A DNA stretch of 64,000 nt from Euglena gracilis (lineage: Eukaryota > Euglenida > Euglenophyceae > Euglenales), in the NCBI GenBank assembly GCA_039621445.1, contig CP154956.1:44621291-44685290 (forward strand). Direction: 5' to 3'. Made by a program: the position numbers and the translations under genes. The notes under the pieces are model-generated. The model ran no database searches. It was not told where the DNA came from and was given only the letters and a program-made list of their open reading frames with translations. Below, in pieces: positions 1-13,300 of this stretch (position 1 is the stretch's first letter; every line of letters begins with the position of its first letter).

Positions 1-186
1 TGAACACCATCAAAACCCAAGGAAGGTGTAATGTTTGTCTCAAAAAAGTGCAATTTTGGTATTTCTCTTCCGTATTCAATCGGAATATGATAGAATTCAT
101 GCCCCCTCCCATTCTTCACGGACCACCACAAAAAAAAAAAGAGTTTTCCCTGGGAGCGGGAACCATATTTTTGTGCAAATTCTACA

Positions 187-3100
187 TTATTTGGGGAGAA
201 ATATTATTTCGGGGTTATCCAGCAGGGGGGTTGGGCAGCCCCAGGCGTATGCAGCGCTGGAGGGCCGGGGTGCGTTGGCCTTGATCCGCTCCTCCAGCTC
301 CAGGTCCACCAGCTTCTGCACGATCTGTGAAGCAGGGGTGGCAGGGGGCACAGGGATGGAATTCCCATCCCCGCCCGGAGAGGTAGGACGGGAACCCGCC
401 AGCCAAATGGCAACGCGTCGGTGTCAGGCTGTGGGAACGCAGGCTGCTGTTTGGGTCCCCCGTTCATCGACGCACACGCCATCATTGTGGAAAGCACCAG
501 AAGAGAGCCGACTTCGGCCAGGTAGAGAGGCTGTGGGGGGAGAGGGGAACCTCGCCAGCGGTCATCTCTTGGAACTGCTGGTTCAGGGGCCGGGGGTCGT
601 GGGCAAACCTCCGGGAACTCCCCGGCGGACCTGGGTGGGTCCCGGGCAACAGCCGCCACCCCGGGCAGGCACCAATGGTCAGTTCCCAATTTGGTGCCAT
701 AGTCAGCCCTGGTCGGCCCCGGTTGGAATCCCCACCTCGGGGGGTTTTGAAAGTGATAGTCAGTCCCGGTCCCAACTGGTCAGCGCTGGTCGGCCCTTGT
801 TGGCCAGACGTTCCTGACCCCAGGGGCCCTCCCGCCATGGATGTGGCCGCCCCATCCGCCCAGCCCAGGCCCGGGCCCCAGGAGGGCGTCGGAGCGGCGG
901 CGCTGGGCACTGTTGTCCTGCCGGATCATGTGGGTCAGCCCCAGCGTGGCGGACGCGTCCCCGGACGGCTTCCTGGGGCAGCGGGGGGAGGCGGTGGTGG
1001 GTCAGTGCCGCCAGGCAAGCACCTATGACAGATTCCAAATTTTAGCCCGCGGTCGGCTGCGGTCGGCTGCGGTCGGCAGCGGTCGGCAAAATAGTTGGCT
1101 GTTGGTGGGGGGGCAGGCCAACAAAAAATGAGCATATATCACAATCACACAATCCACTGTTGCCGACTTTTGGCCGCTTTTCGCTGCTTTTGGCCAGTTT
1201 TTGATGCTTTTGGACTGCTTTTGGCCACTGTTGCCGACTTTTGGTCGATTTTTGCTGCCTTTGCCCATTATTTCCTGCCTTTTGCTTTCTTTTGGTCACT
1301 TTTGTTGCTTTTGCCCACTTTTTGCTGGGCTTTGGCTGCTTTTGGCCAGCTTTTGCCTTGCTTTGACCTCTTTTGACCACTTTTGGCCTCTTTAACCCAC
1401 TTTTGACCACTTTTCTCTGCTGTTGGCCATTTTTACCCACTTCTGACCACAATTGCTTTTGACATAAAGAGCAGTCAAACGTGACCTAAAAATGGCCTAA
1501 AAGTGGCAAAAAATGGTTAAAATGGCCAAAAGTTCCAAAAGCAGGCAAAAATAACAAAAAAAATGCCCAAAGTGGTGCAAAAAAGCCAAAAATGGCCCAA
1601 AATGACCCTGCTTTTGGCCAATTTGGGTCATACAGCTTTTGTTCACTTTTGGCAACAAACTGGCGCAAAATGCTCAAATGGTCAAATTGGACCAAAAAGA
1701 GACCAAAAAATGGGCAAAAATAACAAAAGAAAAGGTCGAAAATGGCTTTAAATGGTCAAAAATGGCCCAAAATGGCCCAAGAGCAGGACAAAATGGCCCA
1801 AAATTACAAGAAGTTGGCAAAAAGTGGCCAAAAAAATGTCAAAATAGGTCAAAATGGGCGAATTATGGTGAAAAATGGGCCAAAAGGGGACAAAAGCGAC
1901 CAAAAATGGCCAAAAGTGGCCAAAGGTGACAACATGAGCCAGATGAGCCAGAAAAATCCCAACATCTGGGATAAAAATGAGCCTAATTCCTCATTCTCAC
2001 TGAAAAATTGACATCAATTAGAAAAAAGTTGCGCGGTCGGCTGCGGTCGGCTGCGGTCGGCTGCGGTCGGCTGCGGTCGGCTGCGGTCGGCACCCCACCT
2101 ATGACAGTCCTGAAACCCGCGGTCGGCCGCGGTCGGCTGCGGTCGGCTGCGGTCGGCTGCGGTCGGCTGCGGTCGGCATAGGTGCCTGCTGCCAGGGGAA
2201 CGGCAGCAGCTTGGGAATGGGCAACCGCAAGCGAGGCAGCAAAGGCCTCGGGTGGGCCTTCTCTGACGCGCGTCACACAGCGCCGAGCCTGCAACGAGCG
2301 GTGTGCCGAATGCAGATGATGAGCGACTGGGACGTCCGGGATGCGAATTTCACCCGAAGCGAGGGGGAGGTCACCGGTCGCCATCCCCAAGAGATGTGTG
2401 CGCGGAGTAGGGCAGCAGCTTCACAACTGGGGAAAGCAATGCAAATCAGCATCTCAGAGCCACATCCTCGCCTCCAAAAATAAACTACAAAATAAAAAAA
2501 ACTCCAAAACCCCCAGAAAGTAAAAAAACTGTTGTCAATGATCAATAATCCAGATGCAGACGAAGGAATGAAGGCCCGATCAAGAAATTACAAAAGCAAA
2601 ATATCTAACCCAGCAGCCCCCAACACACCAGGGTCGGCGAAAATCTTCGCTGCCACCTCGTCTCCTGCATACTGCGCACGGGCGCCGGCTAGTGTTAGAA
2701 TCCTACACAGCATTGGGTAGCGTGGGGTTACTTTAAAGGGGACTCCTCTGTACATGAAAGTGTGCAGCCAATTGTGCCAGCGTTGGCCGGTTGATTCATT
2801 CATTCATTCATTCATTCATTCATTCATTCATTAAGAAGAAGAAGAAGAAGAAGAAGAAGCAGGAGGAGGAGGAGGAGGAGGAGGAGGAGGAGGAGGAGGA
2901 GGAGGAGGAGGAGGAGGAGGAGAAGAAGAAGAAGCAGAAGAAGAAGAAGAAGAAGAAGGAGAACATGCAGAAGAAAACCAACTCGACGTCCGCATTCATG
3001 TGCATGCAAATGACCTATTTTGTTCATCCTTTGCATAAAATCTTTTCGGGGAGGGATCAATTTGAATCCTATGTCTGTATGTTATGGATACATGTGGTTG

Positions 3101-4388
3101 GCGTGTTTTCATCACAAAAAATGCAGCGTACTTGGCTTTGGCATCACCCACAACAACAAACACCGGTACTTCCTCCTTTCCCGAGGCTCTGGAGCCCGAC
3201 TGTGAAAGACAAGCTTCGGCATGAACTTTGAAGGTGGGATGGGGAGGTACAACACAATAACACAATGGACAGGTGTTCGCCTTTGTGAAAAGCTTTTTGT
3301 TTTAAATATTGGCAAATAAATGGGCATTACAGCAAACAACGCCTCGCAGAGGAAGATTGTGCCTTGTTTCACGCACCTAAAAGGCTCAGGAAACAAAATT
3401 TATGTCCAAAAAAAACCGGAAAACTTGACGGTCGTTCAAAATATTGTTGTTTATGACATTTTTTTGTCCAGATTGCACTAAATTCCTCACCATCTGCAAA
3501 TAGCATTCAGTGTGAGGAAAAACATTAAACCCTCCCCCCAAATAATACCCCCCAAATAATACCCCCCCCCTCAGGGCCCGACTTCGGCGACCGAGTTAAT
3601 ACCCCCCCCCTCCCAATTTCGGGCTGAAGGCCCGGATTTTTGACCTGAAAATGGGGGTAAAAAATCTCAATCTCTGACAACAAATAATGCAAAATATCGA
3701 TTTTCTGGATCATCTGGTTTCCAAAAATGCTAAATTTCATGAGAAAGTGCAGAAAATGACCCCAACGGGGGGTTTTGGGTGCTATTTTGGGTCCTACGAG
3801 ACTGCGAAAATTTTGGGGTGCTATTACCCCCCCAAATAACACCCCCCCCTCAGGCCGGGACTTTGGGCGAAAAAAAATAATAATACCCCGGGGGGGATAC
3901 AATTTGGTTTAATTTGGGGGGTGGATACAAGACGGGAACGAAGTTGGTGGTCAGTTGAATCGGAGTCCGCCGCGACTCTTTTGAATTGTCAATTGTGCTC
4001 ATGAGGTTGCAAAGACTTTGCTGAGGACGTTGTCACCCCTCCATGCAACACGATCTCGACCACGACAGGGGGAGATTACAAAGTGCTTGAAAAATTTTGA
4101 GAGCTTCCAAAAAAGCTTCCCAACTCGCGTTTTCAGGTGACTTTTTCCATCAAATTGACAAAGACAAAACCAGATGATAAAAACATCAGTTTTCCGGTGC
4201 AAAAGCGCCGGGGAAGGAATTAATTTTGGTTCCACTCCATACCATGGCACGATGACTGCCTGTTACACATCCCCCTCCAGGGATGCCCGATTTCCCTCCT
4301 GGAACAGAACCTGCATCCTCTCTGCAGTTGCATCCTCTGTAGCTACATCCAATGCAACCTTGTTGTTCGTTGTGCGGTTTTGGAACTC
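187..4388 (-). CDS. Multi-exon gene of unknown product (at least seven exons)
   Basis: Exons read on the minus strand: 4388-4269, 3199-3116 (or ending near 3145), 2688-2629, 2426-2375, 973 to about 850, 630-551 and 324-187 with a TAA stop at 189-187. The junctions are GT-AG. Phases agree from 2688 through 973: codons split G|TT and CG|G rejoin as Val and Arg. They also agree at 551/324. The join between the second and third exons is uncertain because two donors fit, and the end of the exon starting at 973 is not resolved. The protein pieces include KVALDVATEDATAERMQVLF, EVPVFVVVGDAKAKYA, YAGDEVAAKIFADP, LLPYSAHTSLGDGD, ATLGLTHMIRQDNSAQRRR, HDPRPLNQQFQEMTAG and VQKLVDLELEERIKANAP. I recognise no family. 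The 5' end is not seen, so the gene is partial. The intron between 2375 and 973 contains the large inverted-repeat element listed separately. Confidence 0.5.
1012..2188. repeat. Large foldback element in an intron, ends CAGGCA.../...TGCCTG
   Basis: The ends are inverted: CAGGCAAGCACCTATG at 1012 faces CATAGGTGCCTG ending at 2188. Inside are three arrays of a 10-bp unit GCGGTCGGCT (about 1049-1088, 2032-2090 and 2118-2178) and a long degenerate TTTTGGCC array. The CAG...CTG ends match the smaller intron-like elements in this window, but no clear 8-bp target duplication is visible. It lies in an intron of the minus-strand gene. Confidence 0.55.
1140..1935. repeat. Degenerate TTTTGGCCA array that switches orientation near 1470
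   Basis: From 1140 to about 1445 the plus strand is built from variants of CTTTTGGCCACTTTTG. From about 1490 to 1935 it is built from the reverse complement (CCAAAAGTGGCCAAAA variants). The two blocks form one large imperfect palindrome. No coding potential is supported. Confidence 0.7.
2790..2962. repeat. Microsatellites (ATTC)n then (AAG)n/(AGG)n
   Basis: About ten ATTC units (2792-2832) are followed without a break by AAG, AGG and again AAG triplets to about 2962. The polyglutamate and polylysine reading frames across it are artefacts of the triplet repeat. Confidence 0.9.
3525..3902. repeat. AATAATACCCC element, copy 1
   Basis: The ends are CCCCCCCAAATAATACCCC on the left and a matching G-rich end on the right. 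The body shares with the copies at 4709 and 18722 the phrases 'gacaacaaataatg', 'ggatcatctg' and 'aaaatgacccca', and an internal CCTCAGGCCGGGACTT. It is a short foldback repeat without coding capacity. Confidence 0.65.
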
Positions 4389-4708
4389 CTTCAATGTTCA
4401 AAATGCATCCAAACCAATCCAAAATGACCACACAAGTGAAAATGGTCGCAAAGGGCTAATCGATTTGCCAAAATGACCAAACATGGCTTGAAATTACGCC
4501 AAGAAAACCGAAATGGTTTTTAAACAACCTTGTATGCCTGTACTTGCTCATATTGACCAAAATTGGCCAAATATTGACCCAGATTAGCCCAAAATGGCCC
4601 AACTGGCAAAATTAATCTCAAATGGCCAAAATGGGAACACTATGAGAGATGAGAAAAATGATCCCTCATGAATCCAAAATATCTTAGACAGCCAGGAATG
4701 CGCTTTTC

Positions 4709-5134
4709 TAAACCCCCCCAAATAATACCCCCCCCAAATAATACCCCCCCCCCCTTGGGGTCCGACTTCGGCCGCCGAAATAATACCCCCCGCCCCCCTG
4801 GTTTCGGGCCGAAGGCCCGGATTTTTGACCTGAAAATGTAGGTAAAAATCACAATTTCTGACAACAAATTATGAAAAAAATGGATTTTTCTGGCTCATCT
4901 GACCTCAAAAAAATGGTAAACTTCACAAGAAAGTGCAAAAAATGACCCCAAAGGGCGGTTTTGGGTGCTATTTTGGGTTTTACGGGACTTCGAAAAATTT
5001 CGAAAATTTTGGAAAAATAATACCCCCCCCAAATAATACCCCCCCCTCGGGCCGGGACTTCGGGCGAAAAAATAATACCCCAGGGGGGGGGGGTATTATT
5101 TGGGGGGGGGGGTATTATTTGGGGGGGGGGTTAA
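4709..5134. repeat. AATAATACCCC element, copy 2 (best preserved)
   Basis: It starts TAAACCCCCCCAAATAATAC and ends with the inverted form, GTATTATTTGGGGGGGGGGTTA, doubled at both ends. The body matches copies 1 and 3. Terminal inverted repeats and small size suggest a nonautonomous DNA element, but I see no clear target duplication. Confidence 0.65.
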
Positions 5135-5429
5135 TTGAATCACAAAATTTTGGTTTTTTCAGTGAAAATCCACGCATTCCGGAAGCAGTGCACATATGCA
5201 CATTCCGAATGGTTCCAGGCCTTTTTCCAGACTGGATGGACCCCAAATCTGAGCTGTTTGAGTTTACCACAACCACAACCTTGTGACCCCTCTGACCCTC
5301 CCACCCACCCAAAATCCAGCCAAAATTGGCGAAAGCTGAAAATCGGCCAAACACTGAAAAAAATTACCAGCCCGCCCTTCGGCCAGGCAGAACCCAAACC
5401 CATGGGACCCCCCCCCCCCGGGTCCAGAG

Positions 5430-5566
5430 CATACCATTGCTAAGCGACCCCCCCCGGGGGGGGGTCACTTTCCACTCTCAAAAAACCAGTCAGTCATTTT
5501 TTCCCAAAAAAAACCAGTCAGTCACCCCCCCCCCGTGGGGTGGGACAGGTGTTAAGCAATGGTATG
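5430..5566. mobile_element. Foldback MITE, CATACCATTGC ends
   Basis: The left end CATACCATTGCT faces AGCAATGGTATG on the right. The interior has paired G/C tracts and two copies of AAACCAGTCAGTCA. The flanking 8-mers are GTCCAGAG and GACCAGGG (6 of 8 match). It belongs to the same TGACTGACTGG subfamily as the elements at 34324 and 48121. Confidence 0.6.
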
Positions 5567-8500
5567 GACCAGGGCCCCACCCATCCACCCACTTTCGAAA
5601 ACCCACCCACCCGGGGGGGGGGGGGCACACAGGTGTTAAGTGAATAGATAGTTCCGACATTTTCGTTTTGAAAATGGCGGGTTACCACCTCTGCTGACCG
5701 TGGGGGAAACCCTGTCCACCAAATTTGACGCAACACAAAACGCTGTTTTACAACCCTCGTCCAGTGCAGGCCTTGATCCTGCCAACGCCCCCCCCCCCTG
5801 TTCTGTGGTGCCCAGTGAATGCCCAGGTGCGCATTCACCCCCCTCCCCCCCCCAGCCGTTTCCGGATGTTTGGACGATTTGTGTGGCTCCCAGGGGTGTA
5901 CCGTGGTCCATATGGTTTGAGTGGAGGAGAGCTTTTGTACCCTGTTTTGGAAGCAGTGTTGTGTGGTTGGTGTGTGCCTGGAGTATGTACTCAGAGAGTG
6001 GTGGGTGATGGTGTTGAAAACCCATGCCGGATGTCTGTAGGGGAGGGCTGGGTGTGCTGCCTCATGTTTGCGATGCACAAGGTGCTGTGTGCCCCTTCCA
6101 ACACATACAGGCACAGCCCAGCATTGCCCAGCATCATTAGAGGTGCTTGCTTGTGTGTCGCTTAGGGAGATGCAATGGTAATCCACATCTATGTTCAACT
6201 TCGAGCAATACGTTTACCAAAATAATTGGAGGAAAATTTTGCAACTGGGTGTATACGGGGGGGATCTGGGAAAAAATATATGGACAAATCCTTAGAATGC
6301 GAGTAAAATTTTGGACGCCCACTTAAACGAGGTGCGGAAACTTCTGGACAAGCCATTTTTCAGGGAAATTCACACCAAATCCCAAGTTTTTCCAAAATCC
6401 AACATTCAAAACTTGGTGAAATCCTTTATTCCAAATTGAAAATAAAACAAAAAAACATTTCATTTTGTTTCTTTTTATTACATTTTTTATTTTGGATATC
6501 AGTACACCCAACAGGTGATTTGGAATTTAAAAAAAAAGTCCATTACATTACATTCCATTACATTCCCAGAATCGGTGCAAAGGGGCGAAGAAAAATCTTT
6601 GGCGATCACTGGATAAAACTGGGTTTTTTCTTGAATGTGCAAGGAAAATCCTGGACGGATCCTCAAAATGGCGGGGAAAATCCTGGAAGAAACTTTGTCC
6701 AGAATTTTTCCACAGCAATTCTTCTCGTTCCAGTTCCCCCCCCCCCCCCGGTGGAATGTGTCTGTCTGAAAATTTGGGTACAAGTGGAAAACAGATGTCA
6801 GCCTGGACTTCCTGGGAGAACAGCTGCCCCATCTCCCAGCAAAGCTATGTACAGGTTGGATTTTACTGCAATGGAAAATCCCAAAAAAAAGCCGTGTGTT
6901 TGGCAAAGACACTCAAAGGGGAGACTGGGAGCAGACCAGTGGCAAGCTACCCGGCAGCTCAGCCATTGGCCAACAGCGTGGGGCAGAGAAGCCACAGCAG
7001 GGGCTTCCGCCGCATGGGAAGAGGCAATGCCAGGCTGGGAGGCAAGCAGCAATCGACTGGGCCAGCCAGTGCCAGTGCACAACCCTCCTGAAGCATTTGG
7101 CTAATACGACTTTGCGCCCCTCCACAAATGGGCCGCGAGGTGAGGTTTGGGCAGAAGTGCTGGACGCGGGGACACCGTTGAGCGACGAAATACCTTGCCT
7201 GGAAAAAAAATGAAATGAAAAATATTCTTAAGAGTTATTTTCAAATGTTCAACGTGTGTGGAAGATCCATGAAATTTTGGCAAAAAATATTATGCAAGTG
7301 AATTTCACGAGGAACATATATTTATGGCCTGTAAGGTCAGTTCCCCAAGCAACTGTAGCACTGCAAACTCAAGTCAATTTTACAGGATGAAAAGCTCCCA
7401 CACTTCCTCAACGGTGATGTACTGTCCTCGGGGAAAAATAATATCCAGAAAAAAAATCTAAGACACTTTTAGATGCAACGCAATCAGACAATAATTTTTC
7501 TCAGTTGCTCCAGAAAGCCCCCTGAGCCTTGCTCTGTGCATGGAACGGCCCTTGAGGACCGCCCTTTGGCCCAAAGGCTGGCCAAATGGCCAGTCAAGGG
7601 CTCAAATGGGGTCGAATTTAAAAAGTCAGAAAAAACATTCTTTGACGTTTTGGGAGGATTGACGGATGTCTAAGGGTGGCAGAAATCACTTTTTTTCCCC
7701 CGAACTCGACCTGTTTTTGCCAATAAATGGCGATTTATTCGGCCATGTTTCCTGTGGGGATGGGAATTTCTTTTTGCATTAAATAGGACCGCCCTGCCTT
7801 TTGCCATGGCGTCACAATTGGAGTAGCCTCTCTGGATGCTATTTATTCAGATGTTCTTTTTATTTTTGTTCAGGTGTTGTTTTTTTCCTATAACAATCAG
7901 TAGGAGTTCGAGTCACGCAAAAAATTAACTGAGTAATACAAGTTCAATGTCTCAGTCAACGAAATTTCGCACTTATTCTGACCAAAGATGAACATAAATG
8001 TGAAGCCAGAGTTGCAAACGACGGCTCATGATTGCGAGATATCCAACGCACCAACACGCCATCATGCTTCCTTATTGTGTACACAAATTTCAGCAACGAA
8101 AAAAACCACATTTCCAATCAAAAAAAAATATCTCTTGCAAGTGCATGCAAAAAAAAAACAGAGAAAGGCCAAGACAGAGAGAAAGACAAGACCGCTGTCA
8201 TACCTACTTGGATGGGCGGGAGTCCCACAGGAAGTGCCGCGAGGGCGCCAGGCTCAGTGTTGGAGGCACACAAAAGAATCCTCCCCATCCCACCCTGGGA
8301 TCCAACACATCCACCGCCTTGTCTAAGCTGAGGGGGTAAATTGGGCATATACACCTGTGCTAGTCATGAAAATGTTCCGAAAATGTGCTGTTGGTGGGGG
8401 TGCGTTAACAGCATCCATCGTGCGGCACAGCATTTCATTGAGCTCCCGGATAGGTGTGATTGACACATGGGCGGGGGGGGGGGGGGGTTGACGACACAGG

Positions 8501-8978
8501 TAAAATTGGTTGAAACAAAATGGATGGCGGGAATAGAACGCCAGGAAAAAAAATTGGCAGAAAAATTCATGAAAATGTTCTGGGCAATATTGTCCTCCTG
8601 CTCAAATGTGGCAGAATCACTTTGGGCGATGCATCGCAGTTGCACCAGATGCATCCATGTGAACCCGCGGTTGAGTGAGCCTTGGGCCCGCCTTGAACCA
8701 CAATGCCGGCCTCGACATTGGCCGGCATCCGTGGACTATCTCGTCCCCCTTACTGGGCAACACAGGCGCCGAGGGCCGCCTGGCGGGGACCGAACACACA
8801 TAGGCAGGCGGTGGGCGCTGGAGGCCAGCCACAGTCGTGGGGAGCGACGTGGGTGGGTGGGATGGTGTTGAGTGTCTTTAAGTTTCATCTGCGTATGCAA
8901 TTATGTGGGCTACTTATAAGGATAGAAGTATAGAAGTACAACGCAATTGCTCTTCTTCTCGCTCATATCAGCAGACAT
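5567..8978. other. No secure gene; possible isolated exons only
   Basis: Reading frames near 5860-6010 (plus) and 6890-7190 (plus) have some protein-like character but no convincing splice context. A minus-strand segment at about 8735-8645 reads MPANVEAGIVVQGGPKAHST in one frame and could be an exon. G/C runs occur at 5617 and 8471. Nothing else stands out. Confidence 0.3.
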
Positions 8979-10318
<1,340 letters not shown>

Positions 10319-13300
10319 CTACCAGCGGCCGGCCAGGAACCGGTTCAGCAGCTGCAGCGCCACCTCGGGCTGGTCCATCGGCACCATGTGGCCCGCCCGG
10401 AACACCTGAACGAACGACAGCCCGTTGGCCGTCCGCAGCCGGCCCGCCGCCTTCCCGCCAGAGGTTTGTTTTTGGATCGGGGGTGGGTCCACCCAACCAA
10501 AGGGGACAAAGGGGGCGGGGGGTTGGGGGACCCGCTTGGGGGGGGGGGGGGTCAGTGCGGGCATCCGAAAAAAATTTTCGGTGTAAAAATATACCACAGT
10601 CCTTCCACAGAGTAGCTGCTTGAAATGACTGGGGGACCCACTTTCAAGCACCTTAACCGGGGAAACAGTTTTAAAAAAACCTCTGCTTCCCGTTGACGAG
10701 GAAGGGGACGTCCGGGGCGGCGGTGTACTCTGCGCGGTGCGGCCAGTCCATCGCCAGGGTCCAGTGCTTGTTGCCCAGCCAGTTGCAGATGTAGTCTGCA
10801 TCCCCGGCGTAGATCAGGACGCGGATGCCGGAAGCGAGGAGGTCTGGCAACTGGTCCCCCACAGCCTCCTCCCCAAAGTGGCTCTAACAGGCAGGAGGGA
10901 GGTATGCTCCGGGGGGGGGGGGACAAATTTTGCAGTTGCAGTCCGGACCAGGCTGTTTTTTACCAACCCGGGGGGGAGGGGGGTCCGGAGTGCCTGTGAG
11001 TGCCTGCCCAGGCAGGCACCACCCCCCCCCCGGGGGGTCGGATTTCAGCCTATGCCCGGGCACATTCCTTTGAAAATAGGCCATTTTTGGCTCCCCGGCG
11101 CCGGGGTTGTGCTAGGGCACTTTGGCCGACCCCCCCTGGGGGGGTCGGATTTGGAGTGCCTTGGGGTGCCTGCCCAGGCAGGCACCCCCCCCCCCCGGGG
11201 TGGGGTCGGCACCCGACTAAAATACAGCCTGGTCCGGACAAAAAAAATTGCGGGGAAACAGCCCCCATATTCCCGTGCTTCTTTTCCGCGCAATTTTTAT
11301 CCAGTGCACCTTTCCCACGTACTTTGGAAAGCCAGTCTCAGGGGTGGTCAAATTTCACACCGGGGTGAAGCGATATTGTCAACTTTTGGGGTTTATTTCG
11401 AAAGAATCACAAGAAACACCACGAGAAGTCCATTTTGACCATTTTTTTAGAATTCTGAGTTAACCATTGCCAAACAAAAAAAATTACACACAATTTCCCT
11501 GAAATTTAAAATTTTCCCAAAATCCCAAAATCAAAACTTTCCCCATAATTTTCTTCGTGATTTTTTCCCCCATAATTCTTGTCTCCCGTCATTTTTGTCT
11601 TCATTTGTGCATTTTTAATAATAATAAAATAAGTATTGGAACTTCTGCTGGCAAATGATTCGACTCAGAAAAATCGGCATTTAGGACTGAATTATTTCCC
11701 CTGGGACCACACTTTTTTGTATGTTTTGATTCATTTCCATTTTAAATTTTGGGTTTTGGATGTTACAAACATTACAAAATGAAATGTTTTGACATTTTGT
11801 TACACCTGGACCCCAAAAATACATTATAATGAACTTGAATATTTTTGTGTTCATTTGCATGTTGTTTTTCTCGTGTGGTGTTTTTAAAAATCCATATTAC
11901 ATCCCCCTTGTACTCCTATAGCGCTCTGAAAAATGTTCCTCTCGCATGCAACGATCTGCGAGCGATCATTCCTCATTCGGTTAAATCCTGGGAATTCGGC
12001 CAAAGTCTGGTTCAAATAGGGGATTGGTGGGTGGGGGGGGGGGCAGGAGTCTGGCCCTGGTAGTGCTGCATCCAGTCCCCTTGCAGCAGGGCGTGGACCA
12101 CCATGTTGCAGCTGAGAGGAGGGGGAGGGGAGACCGATGGACGCTGGCCGGCGACAGTTCTGACCGAGGGGCCCCGGTGATTCAAAGTGTGTTGCCCAAT
12201 GCGCTGAGGCAGGCGCTGAACCCAGGGGGGGGGGGGGATTTTGGCTCCAGAGGCATCAACACCCAGGTTAGGGGGTCCATCCATGCATCACCTTCCAGGA
12301 GGCCACGGGGTGGATTTATGTTTGGGCCTTAAACCAACACCACGCATGCGGAAGGAACGCGAAGGCACCTCGCCCAGGTCTTCTTCACCCCAAGCTCAGC
12401 CTGCACCTCCTTACTGTTCAGGAAGCGGTCCACATTGCTGAAGTCGTAGCAGAGAGGCCCTGTGGAGGGAGAGGAGGTGAGGTTTGTTAGTGCACCGGCT
12501 TCCTCCCGTTCTTAGCAGGAAACCAACAACGAAAGCATTTTATGCCAGACTTTGAGTTGGCTGTAATTAACTTTAAATATAGGTCCAAAATTAATTGAAT
12601 TCTGAAATTAAAAGAACAAAAAATCCCCAGGATGAGAAAATTGTGAGTCCATGCTTGTATTTGTATTGTGCAGTAAACAAATCAACTGAATATCCTCTTG
12701 TAGTATTTGCTGGTGAGAGAAAAATAGGGGAAGAAAAATTGGGTGGAAAGCAAAGATGATGCAGTGGCCATCTTCAGGACTTTGTGAGAAATACATGTGT
12801 TGTTGCCAGGGTACACACCATTCTCACACTTAATCCGCATGTCGTAGGGGTTCATCCCAGTGGCCTGGTATGGGACGATCTCCCCATAGTTGCACGTAAC
12901 GTATGCAGCGGTGCAATATGAAGACGCGTTGGGTCCCCCGGCGTTGCAGAGCTGGATCTGGAGGGAGAAAGGAGCTAGGTGGGCATAAGCAACTTTTTCG
13001 GCCACTTGGGTGCTGGACAACAAAAACAACTAACATACGACATGAGATGGGCCTCTCCATCAAACTTACGCCCACCTTGCCTGAGGTTGGGTTACAGCAA
13101 AGGTCATGAAACATTTTATTCCAGGATATTCCATCTATGCACCATCTCAAGTGAGATGGATGGATCCTAAATAACCTGGGTCTCTTCAAATGTGCAGGAC
13201 CTCTTCCATGGGAACATACCCCATATTTGTGTGACCCAGGGGAATCTGATCCTCCATCCTCGGGCCTCGGGGGAAATGCATCCACAAATCCAGAGTGCCA

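Noticed and set aside
2791-3231. 146-codon frame with a polyglutamate run
   Set aside because: Its front is the AAG/AGG microsatellite, and a real exon on the opposite strand lies in its second half.
5725-6165. Plus-strand frame reading MFGRFVWLPGVYRGPYGLSG
   Set aside because: Attractive locally, but the opposite strand is also open, no neighbouring exon or acceptor is convincing, and poly-C runs lie upstream.
10319-10496. Carboxypeptidase last exon extended upstream in the open frame
   Set aside because: The open frame continues into the intron by chance; the family alignment and the CAG/CTG rule place the junction at 10453.
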